Below, piece after piece: positions 23,235-35,150 of a DNA stretch of 64,000 nucleotides. A program made the position numbers and the translations under genes. The stretch comes from Glycine soja (lineage: Eukaryota > Streptophyta > Magnoliopsida > Fabales > Fabaceae). Each line of letters opens with the position of its first letter. The stretch's first letter is position 1. Location of the stretch: positions 7,711,309 through 7,775,308 of the forward strand of contig NC_041004.1 in assembly GCF_004193775.1 (NCBI RefSeq), read 5' to 3'. The notes under the pieces are model-generated. The model did not search any database and had not been told where the DNA came from. It saw only the letters and a list, made by a program, of their open reading frames with translations.

Positions 23235-23512
23235 ATAGGGAGTTCAATTGATAGTAAAGGCACCCATTCCTCCAAATTGAAGAGCTTAACTACCCCATCC
23301 AAAGCCAAGAACCTAGTGCCTAATCTAGCTCTAATCCAACAAGCTTTTCTATCTGATGAAGCTTGCACCCAATGGATTTGGTGATGATTCCATTACAATC
23401 CGACAACAAGAGCTCCTCATTGTTGACCTTGACGTCCTCCTTTCACACCTTCATCACAAACATATTGTTCACTAAAATGCATGCAATGGTGTCCACCCTT
23501 GTGGACCTAGTA
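23235..23512 (-). pseudogene. Type II peroxiredoxin gene fragment
   Basis: The - strand reads VDTIACILVNNMFVMKV, a stop (TGA where Trp is usual), KEDVKVNNEELLLSDCNGII, TKSIGCKLHQIEKLVGLE, then ALDGVVKLFNLEEW in another frame. This matches plant type II peroxiredoxins downstream of the peroxidatic Cys (VDTVACVSVNDAFVMKAW, LLLSDGNG.FTKAIG, DGVVK.FNLEEGGAF). These enzymes reduce peroxides with thiols. The N-terminal half with the peroxidatic Cys is absent. With the neighbouring AGO fragment on the other strand, it looks like gene capture within the presumed CACTA element. Confidence 0.65.
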
Positions 23513-23556
23513 ATGGGTTCCACATGTAAGTAGTTGATGCATATTTTTGACAAGTA

Positions 23557-23557
<1 letters not shown>

Positions 23558-23635
<78 letters not shown>
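23558..23635 (+). repeat. (TG)n microsatellite, about 39 units
   Basis: This is an uninterrupted TG/GT dinucleotide run of about 78 bases between the peroxiredoxin and AGO fragments. A perfect tract of this length is expected to vary in length between lines. Confidence 0.97.
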
Positions 23636-23637
<2 letters not shown>

Positions 23638-23819
23638 CTTTTAGCACAGCTTTGAGTGTTTTGACCTACAAAATGATGATAAATTTCTGGTAGTTTATCT
23701 TGTTACTAAAATACAGTGTCTTGCTGGCCAATGTAGTCATCTCTGCTCAATGGATATTGTTGAAATTATTTGACTTCATTGGTATGTTTCCAACTACTAA
23801 TTAATCATCATTTGAACTC

Positions 23820-24160
23820 TTCTTAGTGCAGATGGGAGGTAGAAACATCATTATGGTTGATGCAGTAAGCTGTAGAATACCATTGGTTAGTGACACACCA
23901 AGTATAAAATTTGGAGCGGATGCTACCCATCCTGAAAATGAAGACTCCAGCCCTTCATTACCAGTTATAAGCTTATGATCCATTTGTCTTGATTTTTTAA
24001 TTTTGCAGTGGTTCTTGAGGGTTTTGGTAGTTGCATCTCAACACTGGCCTGAACTGACAAAATATGTTGGTTTAGCCATACAAGATTTCTACAAATTGTG
24101 GCACGACCCTGCTCGTGGCTAAGTCAGTGGTGGTATGATCTGGTAATACAACAAATATGA
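23820..24160 (+). pseudogene. AGO1-type ARGONAUTE PIWI-domain gene fragment (two exons)
   Basis: The first exon (about 23826-23965) reads [20 protein letters not shown], then [18 protein letters not shown]. After an intron ending TTTTGCAG comes VVASQHWPELTKYVGLAIQD and LWHDPARG, a stop, VSGGMI (about 24009-24143). The AGO1 clade reads [52 protein letters not shown], and DPVRGTVSGGMI. The first catalytic Asp (FGAD) is present; the remaining catalytic residues, PAZ and MID are not. A TAA follows DPARG. ARGONAUTE proteins bind small RNAs and slice targets; this piece cannot. The retained intron implies capture of genomic DNA. Confidence 0.8.
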
Positions 24161-24254
24161 CCTCCTAGCTTTCTAATTCTTAATGTTGTTTTTGTCATTT
24201 CATAATAATGTTTTTATAATTTTAAATTAATTAAAAAATTTTCATCGTTTGTCT

Positions 24255-24268
24255 TTTTTGTAGTAGTG
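24255..24268 (+). mobile_element. Candidate CACTA 3' terminus
   Basis: TTTTTTGTAGTAGTG ends at 24268 and reads CACTACTACAAAAAA on the other strand, a common CACTA end. It could close the element that begins at 19571, with the two gene fragments between. Against this, the flanking triplets (GGA on the left, AGG on the right) do not match, and no subterminal repeats precede it. Treat it as tentative. Confidence 0.3.
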
Positions 24269-24695
24269 AGGTAAGTTTGTTTTTTTTTTACAAGAGGTAA
24301 GCTTGTCGAAAAGTGATTTTAAGATAATTAATTTCATTGGAAGAGACAAAATAATCAGTTTTGGCATAGTAAAAGAGCATAAAAACAACTACAAAAGCCA
24401 TTGAAAAATAATCATAAGCTATGAATTTTTAGATTCAGGAAAATGACATTTTTTAGGGGAAAAAAACTTTTTCTAAATTTCATATGTGTTTCCAAACATT
24501 TTTAGCTATGATCATGTTTGAATTCAACCCCTTATACCAGGAGGAATCTAAATACAAGGTCAAGCAATAAGGATGCTTTTTTATGACAAAAGTTAAGGGA
24601 AAAATAATAGCCATGTTAATACGAATCAAATGGAAAACAAAAAATGCAACCATGAAACATGTATTGTGGATGCCTATGAGACATGTATGTTGCTC
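24269..24695. other. No gene seen
   Basis: AT-rich DNA between the candidate CACTA end and the TRIM-like LTR. No motif, exon chain or repeat is supported. Confidence 0.4.
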
Positions 24696-24854
24696 TGTTG
24701 GGTATTAAATTATGTGTATGTTTAATAGTTGGGTGAAATATGAAAAATATGCCTATACATTAGATGATGAGGACGTGTGTATGTTATGTATTACCCAAAG
24801 GAGGGTAAGTGAAGGTCGGGGTTATACCCAATATAAAGGTTATCAGAGCCCTGG
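24696..24854 (+). mobile_element. TRIM-like short LTR followed by a primer binding site
   Basis: A 138-base block begins TGTTGGGTATT and ends TATACCCAATA (24696-24833), so its ends are inverted repeats as in an LTR. Five bases later GGTTATCAGAGCCCTGG resembles the initiator-Met tRNA primer site. The short LTR plus primer site fits a terminal-repeat retrotransposon in miniature, or a truncated small copia. A second LTR was not found downstream. Confidence 0.35.
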
Positions 24855-25224
24855 TTAGACAAGTATGAAAGTTAATTTAAAGAAAAATATAATGCATGTT
24901 ATCATCCGGGGTGATACGTAAGTAAGGAAATCTTCAGCGCAAGTTTCTTATATGGATTTCTTAATCATCTTTTTCTGGTTCCCCCAATGTCATGTCACTC
25001 ATAAGAAACTCATAGAATTTTACTCCAATGCAAGAAACCGCAAGAAATCCAAACATTTAAATTATTTTATTATAAGAATAATTAACTCATTTTTTCAGTT
25101 TTTATGTATACAAATAATAAATATGAATAAATGAAGAAAATATTAAATATAAATTAAAAATAAAAAAATCACATAACATTAAAAGGAAATGTGTAACAAT
25201 AAAAAATACATTTTTACTAAATTT

Positions 25225-26084
25225 AATATCCTAGTTTTTTGCTGATATGGTCACAATACTTTTCGTGGTCTTTGCGTTGCTGTTCGGACATGTTAGATGT
25301 ATCCTTCATGACGATTCCATACTCCATATGTCGTTCCTGTTCTTGCAGATGTCTTTCCTATGCCTCCTTTAACTGAATAAGTTTTGGTGTGTTCATATTT
25401 TTGTCCTTCATTACATTTTCTATGCTAGATAAATCAAGGGTGTTAGAAGATTTTTTTTCCTTTGCTCTTCCTTTTTGTTGCTTTTTGTCCAATTGGGCGA
25501 GACATTGGTGATGGCGTATCATATTCTTCGACTTCAACGAGTGTCTCTGGGTTACAAGACGACGAATAATTTCCAGAGCAGAAACCTTTGTTCTTTTTTA
25601 ACACTTTGACATAAGTTCTGCATCGAATTTTGATTGATCTTTTAACAACAACCAAGCATGCTCAACCTCAAATATTTTACCTGTATCTTGTGAGTAAATC
25701 ATATGAGCATCAGCTAAAACATCCTTCTCTAAACTTCCACTTCTTCTATGTTTATCTGCTTATTTGTAGCACCCGTTAAACTTTTCAACTGGAGGATGGA
25801 TCCTGTTCCGCCAAGATTTTAATTGAGTCCAGCTTCTTTCACAAAATTGCCCGCTTTGACGCACATCGTCATTGTTGTACACATTTTTTATCCTTGCCCA
25901 ATATTGCTTTCATGTTTGGTCGACTCCTATAATTGAATCCTTTGACACATTGAGCCACGATCGAACGAGAATCACATCTTCTGTCACTGTGAATGTGGCA
26001 TGACTTTTTTTCCACCTGAATTTTGATCTCCTTCGTCTAGTTGAATATTGTCTACACCGATGGGTGATTCGATTTCATTGCTAG
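25225..26084 (-). pseudogene. Harbinger ORF1-like (NAM-associated/trihelix) gene, C-terminal part
   Basis: On the - strand pieces read PPVEKFNGCYK, SLEKDVLADAHMIYSQDTGK, FEVEHAWLLLKDQSKFDAEL, TPSPMSRPIGQKATKRKSKG, and near the end MKDTSNMSEQQRKDHEKY. This is the pattern of the plant PIF/Harbinger ORF1 protein, often annotated as NAM-associated or glutathione S-transferase T3-like. That protein carries a Myb/trihelix DNA-binding region and a basic tail, and assists the transposase. Stops and frame changes are present. The N-terminal part lies at 28996-29407, beyond a solo LTR insertion. The transposase ORF was not seen. Confidence 0.6.
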
Positions 26085-28995
26085 TGTAACATCCCATTTT
26101 TTTTTCATAAATAAATTTAAGAATTTTTTAGTAAAAATAATAAAAATAAATAAATAGAGTATATAATAGGTCGTAAATGCCCCTAGCTATAAATAGCAAC
26201 ATGGTAGGTTTTTCAGACGAACTCCTCAGCCTCTTCTGCCTCTCATTTTCGTTTTTCCCCTTTTCCTCTCAAAACCCTTTCTTTTTCCCGTAGCCCACAA
26301 AACCTGTCTCAGAAAAACGATGATCTCGGACTCATTCACCGTTGGATTGTCGTGAAATTTGAGCACCACGTTCGTAACCCAGTTTCGAGAATTCTCACCG
26401 TTGGGAATTGCAAAATCATGTCTGAGCTTAGAGGAAAACCCTTCGCATTGTAGCTTTTTATTTTCCCGCAGAAACCCAAAACTGTCTCGGTAAAACTACG
26501 ATCCCGGTCTCGTTAACCGTTGGATTTTCATGAAATTTGGATATGTTGCTCGAAATTAAATTTTGCACACTCTCACCGTTGGGATTTGCGAGATAATATT
26601 CCTGGTGGGAGAAAAAGGAATCACATGAAGATAGTACAAGTGGAGGCTTCAATCTCTTCTTCGTCTCTCTGACGTTCGAGAATTCTATCGGAGCAGTCGG
26701 AGGAAAAACTTGAGGAATCTTAGGGAACCGTTAGAGATGATGCTATCGCTGGCTGAAGACACGTGAGCCCGCTTAGAGGTAAGGGATGAGTTATTCACAA
26801 TTGGGAATTAGTGAGAACATGTGTAGGGATCCTTAGAGATATCAATTGGAATGAGTTTTGGGGTGTTTTTGCAATTTTCATTTTATCCTTATAATTATTA
26901 CAGTGAATTATATATGTTTGACAGACCAATTCTTGTGGAATTGATATGCTATTGTGTTGAGCGTGAACCCTATAAATCGAGTACTTTTTCTAATTAATAT
27001 GAATTGATGAAATAAAGGAGAAATTTAGAGAGAGATATTGATTTTGTATTTTCTCTTTTTTCTTGTTGTTTAGGTTTTTATATATAATTTAAAAAGTTAA
27101 TATCATAATTAAAATTGACCAAAGTGTTCATATAATTATTTAGAATTTGTGCATTGAAAGCTTACTTTGTAATTTGTGATTCAATATGATGTATGCTAGC
27201 TTATATATATAGAGAGATTGTTATTTATATTAATAATTTATGTAAATAATATTGTAGAGTGTTATAGTATGATTCCAAAAATTACTAAGTGTTGGAGTCT
27301 GAGAATATTATGGTTAAATATGATGAACATGTGTATGTTGTACCTTATGAACATCATTAGGAATGTTATGAGATGGTTGATGTGATGTTATGAGATGTTA
27401 AAGTTTGGACATGATATTCGATTGTAAATAAGTGAATGTGTTTAACACTTGATGTTACATTAATTATATCGTGAGCTATGAATTATACAATAACCCGACC
27501 AGTGTTTATGCGCAGTGTTAAAGAGAAAGTGTAGGTTCCTAGTTAGGAACCAGTGTTAAATTGTAGCGCAATTGTGTTAAACATGTTTGAAACATGAGTG
27601 TGAGGTCGTGGTATTGTATAGTTCATGAGCAGTGCTTATAAATGAAATATGTGATGAATTGTGGAATGATATGTTGCCTTGAGATTATAATATTGTTATT
27701 GAGATTGAGTAAAAGTGTAAAGTAGAACAGGTGTTGAATTGTGAGATACGTGAAAACATGTGATGGTGGATTGTGACATTATGAGATGTGAAATTGTGAA
27801 TGAGTTTTGGTTGTGAATAAATGTGTGATTAATTCTTGATGTGACATTATTTGTGTTGTAAGCTGTGAATTGTACAATAACCCGACCAGTGTTATCTTGA
27901 GAAAAGTGTAAATGCGCAGTGTTAAAGAGAAAGTGTAGGTTTCCATAGGAACCAGTGTTAAAGAGAAAGTGTAGGTTCTTGTTTAGGAACCAGTGTTAAA
28001 TTGTAGCGCAATATGTTGTACGTGTTTAAGACACGAGTGTGAGGTCGTGGGTATTGTATAATTCACTAGCAGTGTCTGTGTGCTAAAATGATTTTAGGGG
28101 TTGGACCTGAATCAGGAGGGAGAGGCCCTGACGGACTCTTCGGAGTGTAGGCCTTGGGGGTCACCGGGTTTGAGTGCTCCTTTAAGCCTATGTTGATCCC
28201 ATATGGTTGGAGCATTCTCGCAAAACATCGTGACCCTGACTGGTCTCCCTATGATCTTACTTAGTGAGAGTGACCTGACAAACTCATTGTGTGGTGTGTC
28301 TTGTTATGTACTCCTAAGCGCCCCAGGGTGGTTTTTCACTGACATGGTACCACATTACATATAGGCTTGAGTCTTAGCATAACTGTCTCATGCGCTTGCT
28401 AATTGTTTATTATGAAATTGAGGTGTTATTATGTCTTGATTAGAGCGTGTGATTCCTGTGTAATGTGATTGATGATTGAAAAGTGTGATTGATTGATGAA
28501 AAGTGAATTTTGAATGACAAAGTGGTGGAATTACGTGAATTACGTGTAAGTAAGTTTTATTTGGTTTATATGATATGTATATCTAGTTGTCTTGTTTCTC
28601 TATTAGTTAGGAATGTGATAACTCACTCCCGGTTTATTGTTTGTGTTTGGATCCTGTGATGATCTTGAACTCTGTGTTCGGGGGAACAGATGACTAGGTG
28701 AACTGCTTTAAGGAATATTGTGCTGAAGGACGTCGAGACACAACGCTCTGATAGGATGTGACATTGGGGTATAGGGTTTTATATTAATTGTATGAAGTCT
28801 CAGACGACCTTGTTCGAGCCGATGACTTTATTATTTATTCGAACAAGTTTGAATATGATGTAGAAGAAAGGGATTGTGAACCTTTTATCCCTTTGAAAGG
28901 CTTTTATTTAAAAATGTTTTAAAAAAATACTTTTAATTAATATTTAAATTTTTATTCCTTTGTTAGTATATATGTGAGGGGTAGAGGGTGTCACA
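26085..28995 (+). mobile_element. Solo LTR, 2911 bp, with GCTAG target duplication
   Basis: It starts TGTAACATCCC and ends GGGTGTCACA, with the 5-base repeat GCTAG on both sides (26080-26084 and 28996-29000). That is a clean solo LTR of the LARD-like gypsy family seen at 29411-35952. TATAAATAG lies only about 103 bases in (26188). Two related blocks near 26300-26440 and 26470-26610 each carry TGTCTC.G.AAAAC.ACGAT and CACCGTTGG. The second half holds duplicated GTGTTAAAGAGAAAGTGTAG units (about 27480-27580 and 27870-28020). The insertion splits the Harbinger ORF1-like gene. Confidence 0.9.
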
Positions 28996-29407
28996 GCTAG
29001 GGGACGCAATATTGGATAAAGAAGGCTTATAACACATGTTTGAATTGGTGGGAGTTGATGGTTGACTATAAATTTGTGGATTTTGAGAACTACCACTGGC
29101 ATGTGACTCTACATTGGATGAAGGATGGTGGTAGATACATAATATACTGTGGTGGATTTTGAGAATTTTCACTAGTAGAGGGTGGTGGTGGATACATAAC
29201 ATACAGTGGTGGATTTTGAGAATTTTCACTAGTAGGGGGTGGTGGTGGACACATAACATATTGCGGTGGATTCTGAGAATTTTCACTGGTATGGGGTGGT
29301 CAATACATAACATATTGTGGTGGATTCTGAGAATTTTCACTAGTAGGGAGTGATTGGTTTTGCAAATAACCATAGTAACATTGATAATTATACTGATTGG
29401 GATCCAT
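28996..29407 (-). pseudogene. Harbinger ORF1-like gene, N-terminal part with peptide repeat
   Basis: From an ATG at 29407 on the - strand it reads MDPNQYNYQCYYGYLQNQSL. Four to five repeats of a 19-residue unit (SENSQNPPQYVMYPPPP type) follow, and then degenerate sequence up to the LTR junction. MDPNQ plus a Pro/Gln/Asn-rich N-terminus is typical of Harbinger ORF1 proteins. One unit has a stop in place of a residue (YVMY followed by TGA). It continues on the other side of the solo LTR at 26084. Confidence 0.55.
29094..29345 (-). repeat. 57-bp in-frame minisatellite in the ORF1-like gene
   Basis: Units starting GGTGGATTTTGAGAATTTTC begin at 29151, 29208, 29265 (as GGTGGATTCTG) and 29319. The spacings are 57, 57 and 54 bases, all multiples of three. 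The periodicity fits expansion of a 19-residue (once 18-residue) peptide under a coding constraint. Confidence 0.85.
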
Positions 29408-29410
29408 TTC

Positions 29411-31990
29411 AAAAATTATAATTAATTAAAAGTTCTTAAAGCTCATTTAAATAAAATCCTTTCAAAAGGGTAAAATGCTCATAATAAAACTTGTATAAAT
29501 AAATTATAAAATCATCTCGGCTCAAACAAGGTCGTCCAAGACTTTATGCAATTAATGTAGAAACCTATACCCCAATGTCACATCCTATCAGAGCATTATG
29601 TTCCTGCATCCTCTAGCATGAGATTCTCCATAGTCATTCACCTAACCATCTGCTCCCACGAATACAAAGTTTGAGATCATCACAGGATCCAAACACAAAT
29701 AGCACACGGGGAGTGAGTTATCACATTCCTAACTAATAGAGAAAAACGAGACAACTAGATATACATATCATGTAAATGAGATACAACTTACTTAAACATA
29801 GCTCACGTAATTCCACCTCTTTGTCGTGTAACATCACATCACAACACAACACGTCTCATTCATTTTCACATCATTCACGTACTCAAAGATCAGAACACAA
29901 TATCACTAAATCAATCAATATCAATAAATACACAAGCGTTATGCAACAGATACACTAAGACCAAGCCTATATGCAATGTGGTATCATGTCAGTGAAAAAC
30001 CACCCTAGGGCACTTAGGAGTACATAACAAATCACACCACACAATAGGTATGTCAGGTCACTCTCACTAAGTAAAATCATAAGATGACCAGTCATGGTCA
30101 CTCCATTTTGCGAGAATGCTCCAATCATATGGGATCAACATAGGCTTAAAGGAGCACTCAAACCGAGTGTCTTTACCCCCAAGGCCTAGACTTCAAAGAA
30201 TCCATTAGGGTCTCACCTTCCTGGTTCAGGTCCAACCCCTAAAACAATTCTTTTTACACACAGACACTGCTCATGAATTATACAATACCCATGACCTCAC
30301 ACTCATGTTTCAAATACGTTTAACACATTGCACTAAAATTTAACATTAGTTCCTAACAAGGAAGCCTACACTTTCCCTTAACACTGGGCATAAACACTTC
30401 TTTCAAGGTAAACACTGGTTAGGTTATTGTATAATGCACAGCTCACAACACAAGTATTGTAACATCAAGTGTTAAACACAAACTTATTCACAACCAAATC
30501 TCATGTCCATAATTTAACATCTCATAATGTCACAATCCACCATCACATGTTTACGTGTATCTCAAAAATTAACACATGTTCAACTTTGTACTTATACTCG
30601 ATTTCAACAACAATATTATAAGCAGACACTGCTCATGAATTATACAATATTCACGACCTCACACTCATGTTTCAAACACATTTAACACATTGCACTACAA
30701 TTTAACACTTTAGGTTCCAAACTAGGAATCCTACATTTTCCCTTTAACACTGCACATAAACATTTTTCTCAAGGTAAACACTGGTCGAGTTATTGTATAG
30801 TTCACATCTCACGACACAAGTATTGTCACATCAAATGTTAATCACACACTTATTCACAACTAAATCTCATGTTCACAATTTCACATCTCATAATGTCACA
30901 ATCAATCATCACATGTTTACATGTACCTCAAATTAACACATGTTCAACTTTGCACGTATACTCAATCTTAATAACATGTTTCGCACAACACGGGGAGTAA
31001 AATCCCTCAAATGATTTCACATAATCATTACAAAAAGAATTATAATACAATAAACATCCCAAAATAAACCCCAATTTGATCCCCTAAGGATTCCTACACA
31101 TGTTCATTCTAACCCCAATTGCAATAAACTCATCCCTTATCTCTAAGTGGACTCACGTGTGTTCTGGCAGCAATAGCGGCATCTCTAATGGTTCCCTGAC
31201 ATTCCTTAAGCTTTTCCTCTACCTGTTCTGAAAAGGTTTCCAAACGTTAGAGAAGGAGAAGAGATTGAAGCCTTCATTCTACTGCCTTCATGCAATGAAT
31301 ATTTCTCCCTACCAAGATCAATTTTCAAATCGCAACGGTGAAAATATGTAGAGATGAATTTCGAATCCGATGTCCCAATTTCACAATGATCCAACGGTTA
31401 ACGAGTTTGGGATCGTAGTTTTACTAGGACAGGTTTTGGGTCTCTACAGGAAAATAAAAAGCTAAGATGAGAAGGGAATTTCTCTCACCTCCAACACTGA
31501 TTAGCAATTTCCATCGGTGAGAATGCTTGAATATGAGCTGCAAACCTGGTGCTCAAATTTCACAACAATCCAACGATTAACGAGTCTAAGATCATTGTTT
31601 TACTGAGACAGATTTGAGTATATGCGAGAAAAAGAAGGGGTTTTGGGAGAAGGAGAAGGGAAAACGAAATTTGAGAGGAAGATAAAGTGTAGAGATGTAT
31701 CATCAGTCTGAAAACTGACCTATTATGCCTCTATTTATAGCTAGAGTACTCCCTACTTATTATTTACTCTATTTTTATTTATTTATTATTTTATAAACAA
31801 ATACTCTATTTTATTTCCTATCAAATGAATAAATCAAATATCCTTTTTATTTTTCTTCAAACCATTATTTTAATAAAGTTATTTCTCCTTATTTGTTTAA
31901 TTACAAAAACCTAATCATTTTTTTCTAAAACTCTATTTATTTTAAATGAAAAACCTTTTTAATTTATTTCATGAAAAACGGGATGTTACA
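29411..31990 (-). mobile_element. LARD-like gypsy element: PPT-side LTR (3' LTR)
   Basis: On the - strand the LTR starts TGTAACATCCCG at 31990 and runs to about 29411, where it stops about 55 bases short of the GGGTGTCACA end and meets the Harbinger ORF1-like start codon. It is homologous along its length to the solo LTR at 26085-28995 and to 35151-35952. A polypurine tract (AAGGGGGGGGGGTGAAAT on the - strand, about 31991-32013) adjoins it, so this is the 3' LTR of a - strand element. Confidence 0.75.
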
Positions 31991-34900
31991 ATTTCACCCC
32001 CCCCCCCTTAAAAGAAGTTTTGTCCCTGAAACTTTGCAGAAAGACCGAGAAAAAGATATGACACATCTGGTTCCTAATACCAAGTTGTGTGCCCAATTGA
32101 AGCTCCTTTCAGTGACTTCGACCTCAAGATTCATCTGCACTTAACGACTAAATTTGGTGATCATCGTTCACTCAATGATAGTATTTCATAAGTTAAGTTT
32201 TCTCACGAATGTGACATCTCAATGATAATAGAATGTGAATGACATACTATTTGGAGTTAGGTAATATCATAGGAGACACTGATGACAATTTGAAATGAAC
32301 AAGAAAATACAAGGAAACATGATTAACCACATGACCAACGTTTTCTCAAACATGAGACGATTCAAGAAAAAAGTATATGTTTCGAGACTTCAACGCTCTA
32401 CCAATCCTAGTCCACACGTGACTCTCGAGAATACATGATTTACCTACCTTTGGATCTAAGTTTTTTTTTCTTCTTCAACAAGATCTTCCCCACTTTGATA
32501 TACTTGACTCATAACTCTCGCTTAGGTTCAAGGGATTCTAACGATTTCCTACCTGATCCAAACTCGGTGCTAACAAGATAAGCAAAGCAAACCACTCCTC
32601 TCTTCCCTAAACTCGTTCAAGCTTAAGGTAATCTTGACACACCCACACTTAAACCACTATATCAATTTGCATGTAAGGTTGAGGCTCCAACTGTTATTTG
32701 TGATGTCTAACTCTCTAATTAGGACATTGGTCACATCAAGGGTTTCTTACTCAAGCTCCAACTACTAAGCTAGCTCTAACGTTTAAAAATAAACTCACAA
32801 TAAGATTCTTAATATAAACCCATATATTCTCCCTTAGATTTAACTCTTAAGATTCTCACAACGTATTAGACTAATGGTAATGCCTCCAAAACATGAAACT
32901 GAACACCATGCCTACCAACTTTAGATCATGCGTACGATAAATCATTTCATGAATATTGAGTTGTCGAGAAAACATAGGCCACTACTTGGCCTCTTACAAG
33001 CACTCCTCTAAACTTAAAATTTACTTTGAATATTTTACTACTTCAATAAGGACCTACTCGGCAAAGATAGCACTCAATGGTTTACGGTGGTCGACTTCTC
33101 TATGAACTTAGGATTTACTTCCTACAGGGATCTCACCGGAAGCTTAAACTTACTCGAGTCATCCCTAACAAAGGTTAAGGTTAATTCAAGGAATCCTAGA
33201 ACAACTTCCTAGTTTGGCTACTAGTTATTGGTGTCTCATCTTAATCTTAGGTTTCCTCTCATCTTAAAACAACTTCTGCCCAAGAAGGATTTATAGTTAT
33301 CTCTCACCTAGAGGTAGCATACTCTAAGGGTCATCCTCATCTAACTAAAATGCATAGCAAAACTTTTAGCACGAAACATGATTCCCAAGGGTCTATAACA
33401 ACCTTAAGATACACCCCATAATCCAACTTAACTAGAAACATACTAAGCACTAATCATCGAAACCACTACAAGAGCTAACTCAGGGTGGGAGATCTAGTCC
33501 ATGCATTCCATGAACACACACGGGCATTGATCTTGTTAAGACATGACCAGGTACATATAAAGGCCACGACAAGTACTAAGGTAGTCATCAGAGCATCCTC
33601 AAACTTTTCCTATATTAAGGTAAAGAGAACTAAGATTTATCTAGCTAATCATACAACTATCATCACTAATCCTTTAGGTCACCTACCTTACGCAAGAAAA
33701 CTCACCCTCGAACCCTTCCATGCTTAACAATTAACATCCTACTAACTACCTTACACTCTTCCTAAGGTTTCACACTAAACCTCTTAACTATTCTTCACAA
33801 CTTTTCCAACTACTCTATATTCTTAAAAAACTCTATATCAGACATTTTCCAAGAACTATGGTTACAAGTTTCTATGGGTGCTACACCTAGAAGATTTTCA
33901 ATCTCGCACTTAGGTGATAACTAAGTGCATCCTCAAGGAACACAGGTACATGACTTACTAAGTTGACTTTCATCTATAGGTAACAAGGATCATGTCTACT
34001 TAAGTATTTCCTCTCGAAATACCTTAATATGATTGACAAGGGCGAAGTCTCTCTTTATTCATAACATAAATAACAACATGACAAGTTATCAAGAAGTTTA
34101 ACCAGACATGATTGGAAGATGAGCAACCCATAACAAGATGAACATTCTATTAATTAGGAGACAATAATTTTAAATCAAGAAGGATCACTCATCCAGAATC
34201 AACAACAGACATTCCAAATGAATTCTAGAAATGAAAACATCCAAAATTAACAATCGCTCGATTGTGACAAAAACATCAGTAATAAAAAACTATTTGACGT
34301 AGGCTCACAGCACAAAGAATGAATTTTACTAGGGCTTGCAAGTATAACCGAATTACTTGACTTCAGCACGCAACACAAGAAAATGGGTTTATTATAACTG
34401 GAAGGTACGGTCAAAAGAGTGTTCCTTATGAAATATATCTTGATACAGGTCATCGAACTATAAGGCATTAGCATCGCTATGGACATGCAAATCACAAACA
34501 ACCATAATATCTATCTAATTAAGGCAGAACATTATACTACAAGCATACATATAATTATAAGGTTCCTATAACAAGTATATAACGTACATATACGATGTAA
34601 GAATCAAGCTGCCATTAATGGTGTATTACTGAATCGCAAGCTTCAACAACCATATTCATGACGACACACAAAAGAAAGGAGTTAAGTAGTCGTGTGTTTA
34701 CACATCAAGAAAAACACACTCATTCAAGGCAATATACGATTCAAAAGGTTTTCACAACACTAATCCTCACATCAAGAGAGAAATAAGCTCATTAACAACA
34801 GACACACAGAAAGATAAAGGCTCATTAAGGCATTATCAATCAATATCAAGACTACTTGCATCACCTAACGGCTTGCCATAATGTCCAACTGCACTTCACA

Positions 34901-35150
34901 AATTATAAAGATAGCCAGTCTCATAAATCATGACTCAACGGTGAATTTATGGTATAGTAGACATTAAGGATACAACGCACATCACAAGCATCATCCAGTC
35001 TCATTTAATCATGAAAAGGAAAATATAATTAATAATTCAAGCATGCTTAACAAAAGCATTCATAAGAAATCACACAGAGCACACACCAGAATATGGTAAG
35101 TACATAACGCACTGGCTGAAAGGTTCAACCTGCTCTGATACCACTATATG
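31991..35150 (-). mobile_element. LARD-like gypsy element: internal region without recognisable genes
   Basis: This is about 3.16 kb between two LTRs. Next to the 35151 LTR the - strand reads TGGTATCAGAGCAGGTTGAA (about 35122-35145), a primer site for initiator-Met tRNA. The polypurine tract is at the other end. I found no gag, protease, reverse transcriptase or integrase motif on either strand; open frames are under 90 codons. Large LTRs plus a non-coding interior fit the class called LARDs, which must borrow proteins from a partner element. Extreme decay of a coding interior is the alternative. Confidence 0.6.

Noticed and set aside
29159..29958. Short + strand open frames with repeated Trp/Ile/Arg or Ser/His/Asn
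   Set aside because: Shadows of the - strand minisatellite and of LTR sequence.
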